35,935 bases of DNA from a bacterium CG_4_9_14_3_um_filter_65_15 (GCA_002790835.1 PFVX01000010.1:1-35935); one strand, 5' to 3'. Positions 15,567 to 24,374 are shown, counted from the first letter of the stretch. Made by a program: numbers and translations. Notes: generated from the sequence alone by a model not told the origin.

Positions 15567-17822
15567 ATGATGAGCATGAGTTCGCAGCAGGGGCCATCCC
15601 TGGTCAAACTGGGGAAGATGGCCAACGCCAAGGAGTTCGACAGGCTCGAAGCCAACTGGGTGGACGCCCTCAACAATCCAGCCTACACCTGGAGCGAACT
15701 GCTTCCCATTGCGGGGCAGGTGGGCCGGCAGGGTGCACCCCAGCGGGCTGATACCCTACTGGAGATGCTCATCCAATGGGTGGAGGAGAACCGGGGCACG
15801 GCTCTGGCCTTCGATGCCGTGCGCCGCGCAGCGGTCCAGCTTCCCAGCGGCAAGGACATCAAGCCCCAGCTCAAGCGACTGTTCCTGCAGGAACACAAGA
15901 ACGATCCGGAACTGGCCGCGCTGATGGAATTCCTGCTGGCCGACGCGCAAGACCTGGATAAGGTGGTGGAGCAGGCCCAGCTCTACGCCCAGTTGGTGCC
16001 GGGTCGATTCGCCACCTGTGTGGATTTTCTGGAGCCCGGGCAGGTCAAGGGCTTCGACGGCGCCAAGGGTATCGTGGACGTCCGGTTCGGTGAGCGGGAG
16101 GCCTCCTTCGGGAAGGCCACCCTGCACAAGCTGACTCCCCGACCCCAGGACCATTTTCCCTCCCTGTTGCAGTATGAACCGGACCGCCTGCGAACCCTGG
16201 CCGAGACCGACCCGGTGGAATTCATCAAGACCGCCCTGCGGGCCCAGCGGGAGAACCGCTACGGTTACCGGGAACTGAAGCAGGCCATGACCGATCTGCT
16301 GGGGGACGCCGGTTGGCGCAAGTGGTGGCAGGCGGCCAAACCCCAGCTCAAGCGGGATCCCCTGGTCAGCATGAGCCCGGGATCGCAGCCGGTATTCCGC
16401 CTTTTGCGGCAGGCCGCCCATTACGAGGAGCGGCTTCGCCACAAGTTCGATCACGCTCCCGACAGCATCGCCGCTTTCCAGATCGTCCTGGACTACCTGA
16501 ACGAGATCACCCGCGAAGAGAAATCCCGGCAAGAGGACAGCGCCGCCGACACCGACCTGCTCCTGCACTTCGGCAACGGTTGCGCGCGCCTGGCGGTGGC
16601 TTCGCTCAAGGCCCAGGAGCCTGCCCGGGCCCTGGCCGGATTGGCCCTGCACGCGGACATCGCCGCGCGGGGGATCCCGGTGGCCCAACCCAACCCCCAG
16701 GCCGCCCGGCAGGTTCTGACCCGGTTGAAGGATCCCGGAGACCTGGTCTTCATTCTATCGGAGTCCCTGGTCCAGAAAGTCCTGCTGTACCTGCGTGAAG
16801 CCCTCCCCGAAGCCTGGGACGCGGTTTGGGCCCGCGCCCTGGCGCGCAGCGGCAAACGCCTGTGCGACATCCTCGCCAAGGGGCTGCTCGAAAACAACCG
16901 TACCGAGGCTCTGGTCGAAGCCCTCAAGGCGGCCGTCGCCCGGCCCACATCCAGCCCCGAACTCCTGGGTTGGTTGTGGCGGACCCGACACACCTCCGGG
17001 ACCATGGGCCGCTTCCTGAGCGGCTGTGAGGACCTGCCGGCCGCCCAGGTGGTTGAGGCCATGCTCGCCTTGCTCGATTCGGTGGGCCGGCTCTATGGCA
17101 TGTCCCTGGAGGAAAAGCACCTGAAGCTTCTGGAATCCGCCCGCGCGGCCCTGGCCACCCAGAACAATCGTCCCCTGCTGTCTCTTCTGGACGGCCTTCC
17201 GCATCAGGATGCCGTGCGACTCAAGAACATCCTGCATTCCAACGAGGGGCTCAGCTCGGCGCACAAGACCCAGTTGTTGGGTTACCTGCGTTCGCAGCAC
17301 GCCGAACTGTTCGTCGAGGTGCTTCGGGAGTGGGAGGAAGTCGGGCGCGTTTACACCACCCGGGAAGGGCTGCGGCGGACCGAAGGGGCCCTGCAGCACA
17401 TCGTCCAGGAGGAAATCCCCCAGGTCGCCCGCCAGATCGGTGAGGCGGCCAGCTTCGGCGACCTCAGCGAAAACAGCGAGTACACGGCGGCTCTGGAAAA
17501 GCGCGATCAGTTGGCGAGCCGGGCCACGCGCCTGGAAACCGAGCTGGCCATGGCCAAGGTCATCGATCACGACATGGCTGCCAGTAACCACGTCAATGTC
17601 GGCACCCGCATCACCGTGCGCGAATTGCCCGCTGGCGAGACCCTCGATTACACCTTCCTCGGACCCTGGGATACCGACGTGGATAACCGGATCCTCAACT
17701 ACCAGGCACCCTTGGCTCAGGCCTTCATGGGGGCGCGGGTCGGCGACAAGGTGGACTTCGGCGGGGACGGGTCGGAGCGGAGCTGGGAAATCCTTACCAT
17801 CGAGCCGGCGCCCGATATCTGA
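15567..17822 (+). CDS. GreA-type transcription factor fused to a large N-terminal region
   Basis: The last ~160 residues are a GreA protein: a coiled coil with the acidic tip GDLSENSEY at residues 631-639 (Asp632 and Glu635 match the residues that stimulate RNA cleavage by RNA polymerase) and an FKBP-like end with VGTRITVREL, LGPWDTD and FMGARVGDKVDF. The first ~590 residues are mostly helical and hydrophilic, with repeat-like helices (PELAALMEFLLADAQDLDKV), and an SH3/KOW-like strand patch at VKGFDGAKGIVDVRFGEREASFGKATLHKL (split here only for description: about 160-190). Chlamydial GreA has a similar oversized layout. It probably rescues stalled polymerase, while the N-terminal part may bind another partner. 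Start ATG 15567 has AGGG upstream, and ATG 15570 is equivalent. Confidence 0.85.
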   Translation: MMSMSSQQGPSLVKLGKMANAKEFDRLEANWVDALNNPAYTWSELLPIAGQVGRQGAPQRADTLLEMLIQWVEENRGTALAFDAVRRAAVQLPSGKDIKPQLKRLFLQEHKNDPELAALMEFLLADAQDLDKVVEQAQLYAQLVPGRFATCVDFLEPGQVKGFDGAKGIVDVRFGEREASFGKATLHKLTPRPQDHFPSLLQYEPDRLRTLAETDPVEFIKTALRAQRENRYGYRELKQAMTDLLGDAGWRKWWQAAKPQLKRDPLVSMSPGSQPVFRLLRQAAHYEERLRHKFDHAPDSIAAFQIVLDYLNEITREEKSRQEDSAADTDLLLHFGNGCARLAVASLKAQEPARALAGLALHADIAARGIPVAQPNPQAARQVLTRLKDPGDLVFILSESLVQKVLLYLREALPEAWDAVWARALARSGKRLCDILAKGLLENNRTEALVEALKAAVARPTSSPELLGWLWRTRHTSGTMGRFLSGCEDLPAAQVVEAMLALLDSVGRLYGMSLEEKHLKLLESARAALATQNNRPLLSLLDGLPHQDAVRLKNILHSNEGLSSAHKTQLLGYLRSQHAELFVEVLREWEEVGRVYTTREGLRRTEGALQHIVQEEIPQVARQIGEAASFGDLSENSEYTAALEKRDQLASRATRLETELAMAKVIDHDMAASNHVNVGTRITVRELPAGETLDYTFLGPWDTDVDNRILNYQAPLAQAFMGARVGDKVDFGGDGSERSWEILTIEPAPDI

Positions 17823-18140
17823 CCAATTTGTGACCTCCTGGTCCGGATATTGAGCGTTGGCCGGCCGGGCGGAATCGGCTGCTCCGCGGGACGATTGGCT
17901 CCCGATTTTGCCAGATTTTGAGATTGATAAGTCCGAAAATCATTTGAAATTGTAAAAAACCCCCCTGAATATGTGTTTTCTCCTGCTTCGACTCCCCCTG
18001 AATGCCCCCTGGTTCCGTCCCCGCCTGCCGGGAACGGGATTTGCGGTCCTGGTCCGGATCATTGTCGGTGGTGAGCCGATTCTCCCCCTTGGGGTGAGTG
18101 GCCTTGCGGCGGCAACGGATGCAACGGATCAGGGGAAGAT
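17823..18140. other. Leader region of the secretion/pilus operon
   Basis: This 318-base gap holds no convincing gene. A weak hairpin CGGGA/TCCCG (17887-17904) followed by ATTTT may end the GreA-fusion transcript. An AT-rich patch spans about 17905-17975, including a run of A then C. A sigma-54-like element sits at 18030-18044. A possible frame starting at 17971 runs into gspE in another frame and is rejected. Confidence 0.5.
18030..18044 (+). promoter_or_regulatory. Sigma-54-like -24/-12 element upstream of gspE
   Basis: GGGAACGGGATTTGC matches TGGCAC-N5-TTGC at the GG and GC core with N10 spacing. It lies about 97 bases before the gspE ATG and differs by one base from the element at 6692. 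Sigma-54 control of type IV pilin genes is known in several bacteria, which fits the operon downstream. The call is inferred from sequence only. Confidence 0.5.
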
Positions 18141-19817
18141 ATGGCCAAAGTCAAAACCAAACGTATGGGTGAGATCCTCGTCGAGGCGGGGACCGTATCC
18201 GACGACCAGCTGCAACTGGCCCTGGGGGAGCAGAAGCAGACCGGCGAGAAGCTGGGCATGGTGCTGCAACGGCTGGGGATCTGCACGGAGCGGGAGATTT
18301 CCCAGGTGCTGGCCGGCCAGGCCGGTGTCGAGACCATCGACCTCAGCCAGATCAACATCGACCGCCACGCCATGGATCTCATCGACTCCGCCTTCTGCGA
18401 GCAGCGGTCGCTGGTGGCGGTGGCGCATCAAGGCAGCACGCTTCGGGTGGCCATGGCCAACCCGATGGACCTGGAGACCATCGACCAGATCGGCCGCATG
18501 ACCGGCAACTACATCGAAGTCGTCCACGCGCCGGAGAGCGAGATCCTGGATGTCCTGGTCCGGGTATTCGGCAACCAGAACGAGGCGATGTCCGCGATCC
18601 CCGCGCTCATCGAACAGGCCCAGAGCGCCCTGGCCAGCGGGGTCCAGCTCGGCGAGGAAGATTCTCCGTTCATCCGCCTGGTCAACGCCCTCATCGGCCT
18701 GGGCATCAGCGAAGGCGCCACGGATATCCATATCGAGCCCGAGGAAAAGGTTCTGCGATGCCGCTATCGCATCGATGGTCACCTGGTCCAGGGTGCGGTG
18801 CTGCCCGGCGAACTCCAGGGCATCGTGATCACGCGCGTGAAGATCCTGGCCGAGATGAACATTTCCGAAAGTCGCGTTCCCCAGGACGGACGCATGGTTT
18901 TCGAGGCCGGCCGCAAACACGTGGACCTGCGCGTGTCGTCTTTCCCGACGGTCCACGGCGAGACCATCGTCTGCCGTGTGCTGGACAAGGAAAGCCTGCA
19001 GGTGGGGCTGGAAAAGCTGGGCATGCCCGGGGTCATCTACGAACCGTTCCGGCGCGACATCACCCGGCCCAACGGCATCATCCTCGTCACCGGCCCCACG
19101 GGGTCGGGCAAGACCACGACCCTGTATTCGGCGCTGACCTATTTGAACCGTCCGGACACCAAGATCATCACCCTGGAGGACCCGGTGGAGTACGAACTGC
19201 CGGTGATCAACCAGGCGCAGATCAACGTGTCCAAGGGCTTCACCTTCGCCAAGGGCCTGCGGGCGATCCTGCGTCAGGATCCCGATATCCTGCTGGTGGG
19301 TGAGATTCGCGATGTGGAGACCGCGCAGCTGGCCATTCGCGCGGCCCTCACCGGGCACCTAGTGTTCAGCACCCTGCATACCAACAGCGCCGCCGGCGCC
19401 ATTCCCCGTCTGCTGGACATGGGCATCGAACCGTTCCTGCTTTCGGCCACGCTGGTGTCCGTTCTCGCCCAGCGTCTGGTGCGCTGCATCTGCAAGGAAT
19501 GCGCGGGGCCGGCCGAACCCGATCCGGCCGAACTGGAGCTGCTGGGGCTGAGTACGGCAGACCTGGCGGGCGCGGATCTGCGCGCCGGCAAGGGTTGCCC
19601 GCTGTGCCGCCAGACCGGCTACCGGGGTCGCATGGCCGTCTTCGAGTATCTGCGGGTGACCGGCGACATCCGGCGCATGATCGCCGAAGGACGCGACGCG
19701 GCCGAAATCGAGCGGACCGCCCGCTCCACCGGCCAGACGACTCTGTGCGACGACGCCATGTTGCGCATGCGGGCCGGGCTGACGACCACCTCCGAAGTCC
19801 TGAAGGTGGTGTCATGA
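18141..19817 (+). CDS. gspE: GspE/MshE/PilB-type assembly ATPase
   Basis: This cytoplasmic hexameric ATPase powers pseudopilus or pilus assembly. The 558-residue protein has an MshEN-type N-domain (about 1-145) with GEILVEAGTVSDDQL. The core has SEGATDIHIEP (Asp box), RVPQDGR, the Walker A motif GPTGSGKT at 318-325, RQDPDILLVGEIRD around 379-391 (Walker B), and STLHTN (His box) around 410-415. Zinc-binding cysteines are Cys451/Cys454 and Cys486/Cys489, marking it as GspE/PilB-like rather than PilT-like. GGGGAAG precedes the ATG. Its stop overlaps the gspF start as ATGA, so the genes are coupled. It is the first gene of a seven-gene run. Confidence 0.95.
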   Translation: MAKVKTKRMGEILVEAGTVSDDQLQLALGEQKQTGEKLGMVLQRLGICTEREISQVLAGQAGVETIDLSQINIDRHAMDLIDSAFCEQRSLVAVAHQGSTLRVAMANPMDLETIDQIGRMTGNYIEVVHAPESEILDVLVRVFGNQNEAMSAIPALIEQAQSALASGVQLGEEDSPFIRLVNALIGLGISEGATDIHIEPEEKVLRCRYRIDGHLVQGAVLPGELQGIVITRVKILAEMNISESRVPQDGRMVFEAGRKHVDLRVSSFPTVHGETIVCRVLDKESLQVGLEKLGMPGVIYEPFRRDITRPNGIILVTGPTGSGKTTTLYSALTYLNRPDTKIITLEDPVEYELPVINQAQINVSKGFTFAKGLRAILRQDPDILLVGEIRDVETAQLAIRAALTGHLVFSTLHTNSAAGAIPRLLDMGIEPFLLSATLVSVLAQRLVRCICKECAGPAEPDPAELELLGLSTADLAGADLRAGKGCPLCRQTGYRGRMAVFEYLRVTGDIRRMIAEGRDAAEIERTARSTGQTTLCDDAMLRMRAGLTTTSEVLKVVS

Positions 19818-21004
19818 AGGAGTTCCGTTACAGCGCCCTGACGGGCGGCGGCCAGACCATCAGCGGGATCCGTGAGGCCCCCAGCCCGGAACACCTCGCG
19901 GCCGACCTGCTGGAGCAGGGGCTGGTCCTGTTGAAGAGCAAGCCGACCCTGGGAGGGATCTTTTCGGGATCCCGCCGCATCAACCGCAAGGAGCTGCGGG
20001 ACTTCACCCAGCACATGGCCACCTGCCTGGGCGCGGGCGTGACGGCCGTATCGGCCATCGAGGACTTCCAGCGCCAGACACCGGGAGTGTTCGGGGAGAT
20101 CCTGGCGGACATCCGCAACGACATCAACAGCGGCACGCAGATCGACGAGGCTTTCGCCCGCCATCCGCAGGTCTTTTCCCAGGTCTACCTCTCGCTGATG
20201 GCTTCGGGCCAGCGGTCCGGAGCCCTGGACGAGGTCTTCACCGAACTGGTGTCCTATCTGGAGTGGTCGGAAGACCTGCGTGCCCAGACCACCCAGGCGA
20301 TGATCTACCCCGCGATCCTGATGGTGGGGATTTTCGGGCTGTTCCTGCTGATGATGCTGTTCGTGATTCCCCGCTTCAAATCCATCTTCGAGGGTATCGG
20401 CATGGATTTGCCGACTCTCACGGTGCGCGTGATGAGCATCGGCGATTTCATGGGCCACTGGTGGTGGCTCATCTTCGGAACGATCGGGGCGCTGGTGTTC
20501 GGAGCCAAGACACTGTTCAAGACCGACCGCGGGGCGTTGTGGCGCGACCACATGCTGCTGAAGCTGCCCGTGGTCAGCCGTTTCCTGCACAAGATATCCC
20601 TGTCCCGGTTCAGCAAGACCTTCGCCATGATCTTCTCTTCGGGAGTGGATCTGCTGCGTGCGTTGGATTTGGCCCAGGAGGTCGTGGGCAATCGTGTTAT
20701 GGGGTTGCAGATCGCGCGCATCCGGCGACGCGTGGCCGGAGGGGAGACCCTGACGGCGGCGTTTGCGGACGCGGACCTTTTTCCCCCGCTCATGCAGAGA
20801 CTGGTGTCGGTGGGAGAGAAGACCGGCTCGCTCGACACCTCGTTGCTCAGGGCATCCGAGTACCTCGACAAGGAAATCCCGCGGGATCTGAAAAAAGCGT
20901 TCACCGTTTTCGAGGCGGTGATCATCGCCGTGCTGGGTGTGATGGTGTGCGTGGCAGCCCTGGCGCTGCTGATGCCCATCATGTCCATCAGGGTCAAGGT
21001 TTGA
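19814..21004 (+). CDS. gspF: GspF/PilC/MshG-type inner-membrane platform protein
   Basis: This polytopic inner-membrane protein couples the ATPase to pilin insertion. The 396-residue protein has two T2SSF repeats: the first contains LRDFTQHMATCLGAGVTAVS, the second LSRFSKTFAMIFSSGVDLLRAL. Membrane helices are visible at ILMVGIFGLFLLMMLFVIP, WWWLIFGTIGALVFG and the C-terminal VIIAVLGVMVCVAALALLMP. The start is the ATG in the ATGA overlap with gspE at 19814. An in-frame extension to 19499 runs inside gspE and is rejected. The normal family length is about 400. Confidence 0.94.
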   Translation: MKEFRYSALTGGGQTISGIREAPSPEHLAADLLEQGLVLLKSKPTLGGIFSGSRRINRKELRDFTQHMATCLGAGVTAVSAIEDFQRQTPGVFGEILADIRNDINSGTQIDEAFARHPQVFSQVYLSLMASGQRSGALDEVFTELVSYLEWSEDLRAQTTQAMIYPAILMVGIFGLFLLMMLFVIPRFKSIFEGIGMDLPTLTVRVMSIGDFMGHWWWLIFGTIGALVFGAKTLFKTDRGALWRDHMLLKLPVVSRFLHKISLSRFSKTFAMIFSSGVDLLRALDLAQEVVGNRVMGLQIARIRRRVAGGETLTAAFADADLFPPLMQRLVSVGEKTGSLDTSLLRASEYLDKEIPRDLKKAFTVFEAVIIAVLGVMVCVAALALLMPIMSIRVKV

Positions 21005-21018
21005 CGAAGGAGGAAGTC

Positions 21019-22209
21019 ATGGTGTCGGGACCGAACCTCAGGCGCGCGGGGCGCGGGGGATTTACCCTCATCGAGATCATCATCGCCGTGGCCATCGTGG
21101 CGATCATGGCCGGTGCGGTCACCCCTTTGGTTTTCAAGGAACTGATCAAGGCCCGGGAAGAATCGACCCTCAAGGAACTGGACGGGATCGAGCAGGGCCT
21201 GCTGGACTTCTATGCCGATACCGGTCGCTTTCCCACCGAGGCCGAAGGCCTGGCGGTGCTGGTGAACGACCCGGGCGTGGTCGGTTGGCAGGGACCGTAC
21301 CTGGATACGGGCCGCAGCGATCCGGTCAGCGAGGTGGCTACCGACGCCTTCGGAGGCGCCTATCTCTACGATGTGGATCCGACGACCAATCCGGGGGGGG
21401 CTGCCAAGGTCATCGTGGCCAGCGGCGGTAGCGACAACACCGTCACCTTCGGGTCAGTGGGCGGAACCTGGACCATCAACGGCGACGGGGACGACCTGCT
21501 CCAGATGGTGACGGACGGCCCGGTGAACCGGCAAAAGATCCTGACGAGCCAGCAGGAAATGACCCTGCTCGGTGACGCGGCCGCCCGCTACTACCAGGAC
21601 CACCTCAGCTTTCCGACCAGTACCGCAGATCTGAGCAACGGCTACCTGGATTCGGGTATCGGCGGCGACAACTTCGTGGATTCCTGGAACCAGTCCTACG
21701 TGATGGCGGAGGACGGGAACAGTCCCCCGACCCTGCAGATCCTGAGTCTCGGTCCCAACCAGAGCGACGACGGCGGCAGCGGGGACGACCTGGTGTTGGC
21801 CGTCAGCAGCATTCCTCCGGGACGGTCGGTGACGGTGGATCGGTTGGACGTGGCCCAGGCCGCCCTGACGGCCGACCAGGCCCTCGGCCTGACCGGAAGC
21901 TGGAGCACCGATTACCAGAACCTGAATCTCGCGGGGATCTACGAGCAGGATGGTTGGGGGCAGGTCTTCGGGGTCAACACCGACAGCAGAGCCATATTTT
22001 CCGTGGGTCCGGATGGTGACCCGAATACCACCGACGACAATATCCCCGTCGGCCTGGGGCCGTCCTCAGGCGGTGGCGGCGGCAACAACGGTGGTGGCAA
22101 CAACGGTGGTGGCAACGGTGGCGGCAACAACGGCGGCGGTAACGGCGGCGGTAACGGTGGCGGCAACAACGGGAACCACGGACGGGGCCGGGGCGGCGAC
22201 CATGATTAG
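21019..22209 (+). CDS. Unusual pseudopilin: one class III signal helix carrying three GspG-like domains and a Gly/Asn-rich tail
   Basis: The 396-residue protein has a prepilin signal, cleaved at GG|FTLIEIIIAVAIVAI with Gly14 and Glu19 (+5), and an N-terminal membrane helix. Three soluble segments then each end like the GspG calcium loop. Domain 1 (about 15-165) has DAFGGAYLYDVDP and GDGDDL. Domain 2 (about 175-265) has DHLSFPTSTADL, DSWNQSYVM and SLGPNQSDDGGSGDDL. Domain 3 (about 272-345) has DGWGQVFGV and SVGPDGDPNTTDDNI. Only domain 1 has a membrane helix. Residues 351-386 are nearly pure Gly and Asn, followed by a His/Arg/Asp-containing end. Major GspG is only about 140 residues. AAGGAGGAAGTC precedes the ATG, 14 bases after gspF. 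An earlier in-frame start at 20263 lies inside gspF. Confidence 0.88.
   Translation: MVSGPNLRRAGRGGFTLIEIIIAVAIVAIMAGAVTPLVFKELIKAREESTLKELDGIEQGLLDFYADTGRFPTEAEGLAVLVNDPGVVGWQGPYLDTGRSDPVSEVATDAFGGAYLYDVDPTTNPGGAAKVIVASGGSDNTVTFGSVGGTWTINGDGDDLLQMVTDGPVNRQKILTSQQEMTLLGDAAARYYQDHLSFPTSTADLSNGYLDSGIGGDNFVDSWNQSYVMAEDGNSPPTLQILSLGPNQSDDGGSGDDLVLAVSSIPPGRSVTVDRLDVAQAALTADQALGLTGSWSTDYQNLNLAGIYEQDGWGQVFGVNTDSRAIFSVGPDGDPNTTDDNIPVGLGPSSGGGGGNNGGGNNGGGNGGGNNGGGNGGGNGGGNNGNHGRGRGGDHD
22069..22176 (+). repeat. Low-complexity GGC/GGT/AAC codon repeat (Gly/Asn tail)
   Basis: A 36-codon stretch near the 3' end of the pseudopilin gene consists almost only of Gly and Asn codons, in irregular units such as GGTGGCAACAAC and GGCGGTAAC. 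It looks slippage-prone and may vary in length between strains. The third-base choices vary among units (GGT, GGC), so it is not a recent perfect expansion. Confidence 0.85.
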
Positions 22210-22242
22210 GCTGGGCAAATTCGAGTACGCAGGAGAAACGTC

Positions 22243-23733
22243 ATGAGCAAGGAACAGGGATACTGTCTTCGCATCCAGCGGGATATTCGGATCGGCATCG
22301 GCTTGGTTCGCACGGGCACGTCATCGTGGATTTTGGATGATGTGACCACCGCTGCGGCTTCCGACCCCTTGCCGGGATGGTTCCAGCAGAACGTCTCCGC
22401 CGGCGGGAACCACCTCACCTGGATGGTTCCGGACGAAGATGTCCGCGCGGTGATGCTCAGCCTTCCCCTATTGAAGGGACAGGAACTCCAGCGCGGGGTC
22501 CTGGGGACGGTCGCCCGGCAGGAAAAGCGGAGCCCTGAAGACCTCGTGGTCTCGTGGCGGGTGCTGGGCGAGCGCAAGGAGCCGGGGGGAGAGACGGCGC
22601 AGGATCTGGTGTCGCTGGTCATGCATCGCGGGTCCCGGGACGAAAACCTGGAACTGGCCAAGGGTCTGGATGTGTCGCCTTCCTGCATGCTTCCGAGCTA
22701 TGCGGTGCTGGACGAAATGTTCCGTCTGGCCGGACCGCCGGTTCCGGATTCGGGAGCCTGGGCGCTGGTCTATCTGGGGCGTGACGAGAATTTCCTGAAC
22801 ATTTCCAGCGCCGCCAGCCTCTTGCTGACCAGGGCCTTGCCGGTCAATCTGGGCGATGACCAGGACCAGCAGGGTTTCCTGGCGCGCCTGGGTACCGAAA
22901 TCGATCGCTCCCGATTCTTCATCCGGCAGGGGGCCAACAGCCCGGAAATCCAGCAGGTGGTCGTATGCGGCGATCCCGACCTGGCCAATCCCCTGGTGGA
23001 TCATCTCAACAGCCAGGATAGCGGTCTGATCGCCGTTCACTGGGCGGCCGAGCATCTGTTCAGCCACAACGGGCAACCGGTGGCCACGGAATTTCTGCTG
23101 CCGGCCCTGGGAGCGGCCTTGGCTCTGGAATCGCCGGCGCACAACCTGCTCGAGGTCAGGCGCCGCAGGCTGCTGGGTTCCAAAGCGCGCCGGCGGATCA
23201 TGCTCGCCGGAACGGCGGCCGCTGTGGGCCTGGTGCCCATGGTCCTGGCCGGCAGCGTGCTGACCGCCCGCATCAACGAGAACTACCTGACCAAGGCCAA
23301 ACTGAGGCTGGAGGAAGCCCGCACCGAGGCCCAGCAGGCGGCGGAGGTCTACAAGACAAGCCGGCTGCTGGACAACCAGGAACTGTGTCTGGATTGGAAG
23401 GACCATGAGCGCCTGGATGTCCATGTCTTGCTGTCCCAGCTCGCCAAGGCCGCTCCGGAAGATGTCGTGTTTCGCAATGTGCGGATCCTCGATGGAGAAC
23501 AGGGCGGATTCAAGCTGCAGATCGTGGGCGACAGCCGGGGCAAAAACGCGGAGACAGCCCAGGCCTCCTATCTGGAATTCCAGGGGGCGTTGAACCATTT
23601 GCAGGCCCTGGAAGGCTTCACGGAACCCCGCATCCTGGAAATCGGGTCGGTCCGCAAGGGCAGCGCCGTGACCCCCCTGACCCGGTTCTCCCTTGACCTC
23701 GAAATCGCGCCCCGCGCGCCGGAGCAGTCATGA
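22243..23733 (+). CDS. PilM-PilN fusion / GspL-like inner-membrane assembly protein
   Basis: The 496-residue protein has a cytoplasmic N-terminal part (about 1-300) laid out like a degenerate actin-like PilM/GspL domain, with GAWALVYLGRDENFLNI, VVVCGDPDLANPLVDHL and the PilM-like end LGAALAL followed by HNLLEVRRR. A single membrane helix (about 320-341) follows. A periplasmic coiled coil and ferredoxin-like PilN domain (about 345-490) come last, including LLSQLAKAAPEDVVFRNVRI. PilM and PilN are usually separate proteins, so this is GspL-like architecture. It probably links the ATPase to the periplasmic ring. AGGAG precedes the ATG, 33 bases after the pseudopilin gene. Its end overlaps the next gene as ATGA. 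The call rests on order and topology more than on motifs. Confidence 0.75.
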   Translation: MSKEQGYCLRIQRDIRIGIGLVRTGTSSWILDDVTTAAASDPLPGWFQQNVSAGGNHLTWMVPDEDVRAVMLSLPLLKGQELQRGVLGTVARQEKRSPEDLVVSWRVLGERKEPGGETAQDLVSLVMHRGSRDENLELAKGLDVSPSCMLPSYAVLDEMFRLAGPPVPDSGAWALVYLGRDENFLNISSAASLLLTRALPVNLGDDQDQQGFLARLGTEIDRSRFFIRQGANSPEIQQVVVCGDPDLANPLVDHLNSQDSGLIAVHWAAEHLFSHNGQPVATEFLLPALGAALALESPAHNLLEVRRRRLLGSKARRRIMLAGTAAAVGLVPMVLAGSVLTARINENYLTKAKLRLEEARTEAQQAAEVYKTSRLLDNQELCLDWKDHERLDVHVLLSQLAKAAPEDVVFRNVRILDGEQGGFKLQIVGDSRGKNAETAQASYLEFQGALNHLQALEGFTEPRILEIGSVRKGSAVTPLTRFSLDLEIAPRAPEQS

Positions 23734-24374
23734 CACTTCGCCGTCGAATCGTCACCACGCTGGATCGTTGGGGGAAACAGCGCCTCTTCTGGGGCGGGGT
23801 GATCCTCGTCTATGCGATCCTGCTGGTTGTCGTCGTGGTCCCCATGGGGCAACGGGTCATGCGGGATCACCGGGAAGTCGCCGCCGTGGAGCAGGAACTG
23901 TCCGACCTGGATGCCTGGACGGTGGCGGGGATGTGGCTGGCTCCCGAAGTCGCCCGGCGTCAACCGGTGGTTGCCCAGGCCTGGGAGCGGACCTTTCCCC
24001 GTATGCGCGACCGGGAAAACCTCTTTTTGGAGATCGCGAAGGTTGCCGACGGAAGCGGCCTGGAGGATTTCAAACTCAGGGAGATCGCCCTGGCCCGGGA
24101 CCAGGCCCCGCCACGCCTGCAGGCTATCGTCGATAGCCGCATGGGCGACGGAGGCTCGGTCCGCGGCGTACCGGTGGTGGTGCCGCGCATCGGTCTGCAG
24201 ACTTACCGGATCAAAGCCACGTTCAAGAGCGACTACCAGGGCGTGACGCGTTTCCTTTACGGGCTGCAAGGCTTGGATCGCGCCCTCGACCTACACGACC
24301 TCGTCCTGCGCGATGAAGAGCGGCAGGTCAAGGTGGACCTGGAGATGGATGTCTATGTCAGCCAAATCTCTTAG
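23730..24374 (+). CDS. PilO/GspM-like inner-membrane assembly protein
   Basis: The 214-residue protein has one membrane helix (about 18-36, FWGGVILVYAILLVVVVVP) after a short basic cytoplasmic start. A coiled-coil stretch (REVAAVEQELSDLDAW) and a periplasmic alpha/beta domain follow, with IGLQTYRIKATFKSDYQGVTRFLYGLQ, the typical shape of PilO/GspM ferredoxin-like folds. It starts in the ATGA overlap with the PilM-PilN gene and overlaps the next gene by about 20 bases. The role as PilN/GspL partner is inferred from order and fold. Confidence 0.75.
   Translation: MTLRRRIVTTLDRWGKQRLFWGGVILVYAILLVVVVVPMGQRVMRDHREVAAVEQELSDLDAWTVAGMWLAPEVARRQPVVAQAWERTFPRMRDRENLFLEIAKVADGSGLEDFKLREIALARDQAPPRLQAIVDSRMGDGGSVRGVPVVVPRIGLQTYRIKATFKSDYQGVTRFLYGLQGLDRALDLHDLVLRDEERQVKVDLEMDVYVSQIS

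Noticed and set aside
17823-18140. Possible c-di-GMP or other riboswitch before gspE
   Set aside because: The conserved GEMM core was not found, and no stable multi-helix layout was visible by eye.
20263-21018. N-terminal extension of the triple pseudopilin
   Set aside because: The extension lies inside gspF in another frame, and AAGGAGG plus the prepilin signal fix the start at 21019.
22069-22176. CRISPR-like or satellite repeat
   Set aside because: The repeat is in frame inside a coding sequence, has no unique spacers and codes only for Gly and Asn.
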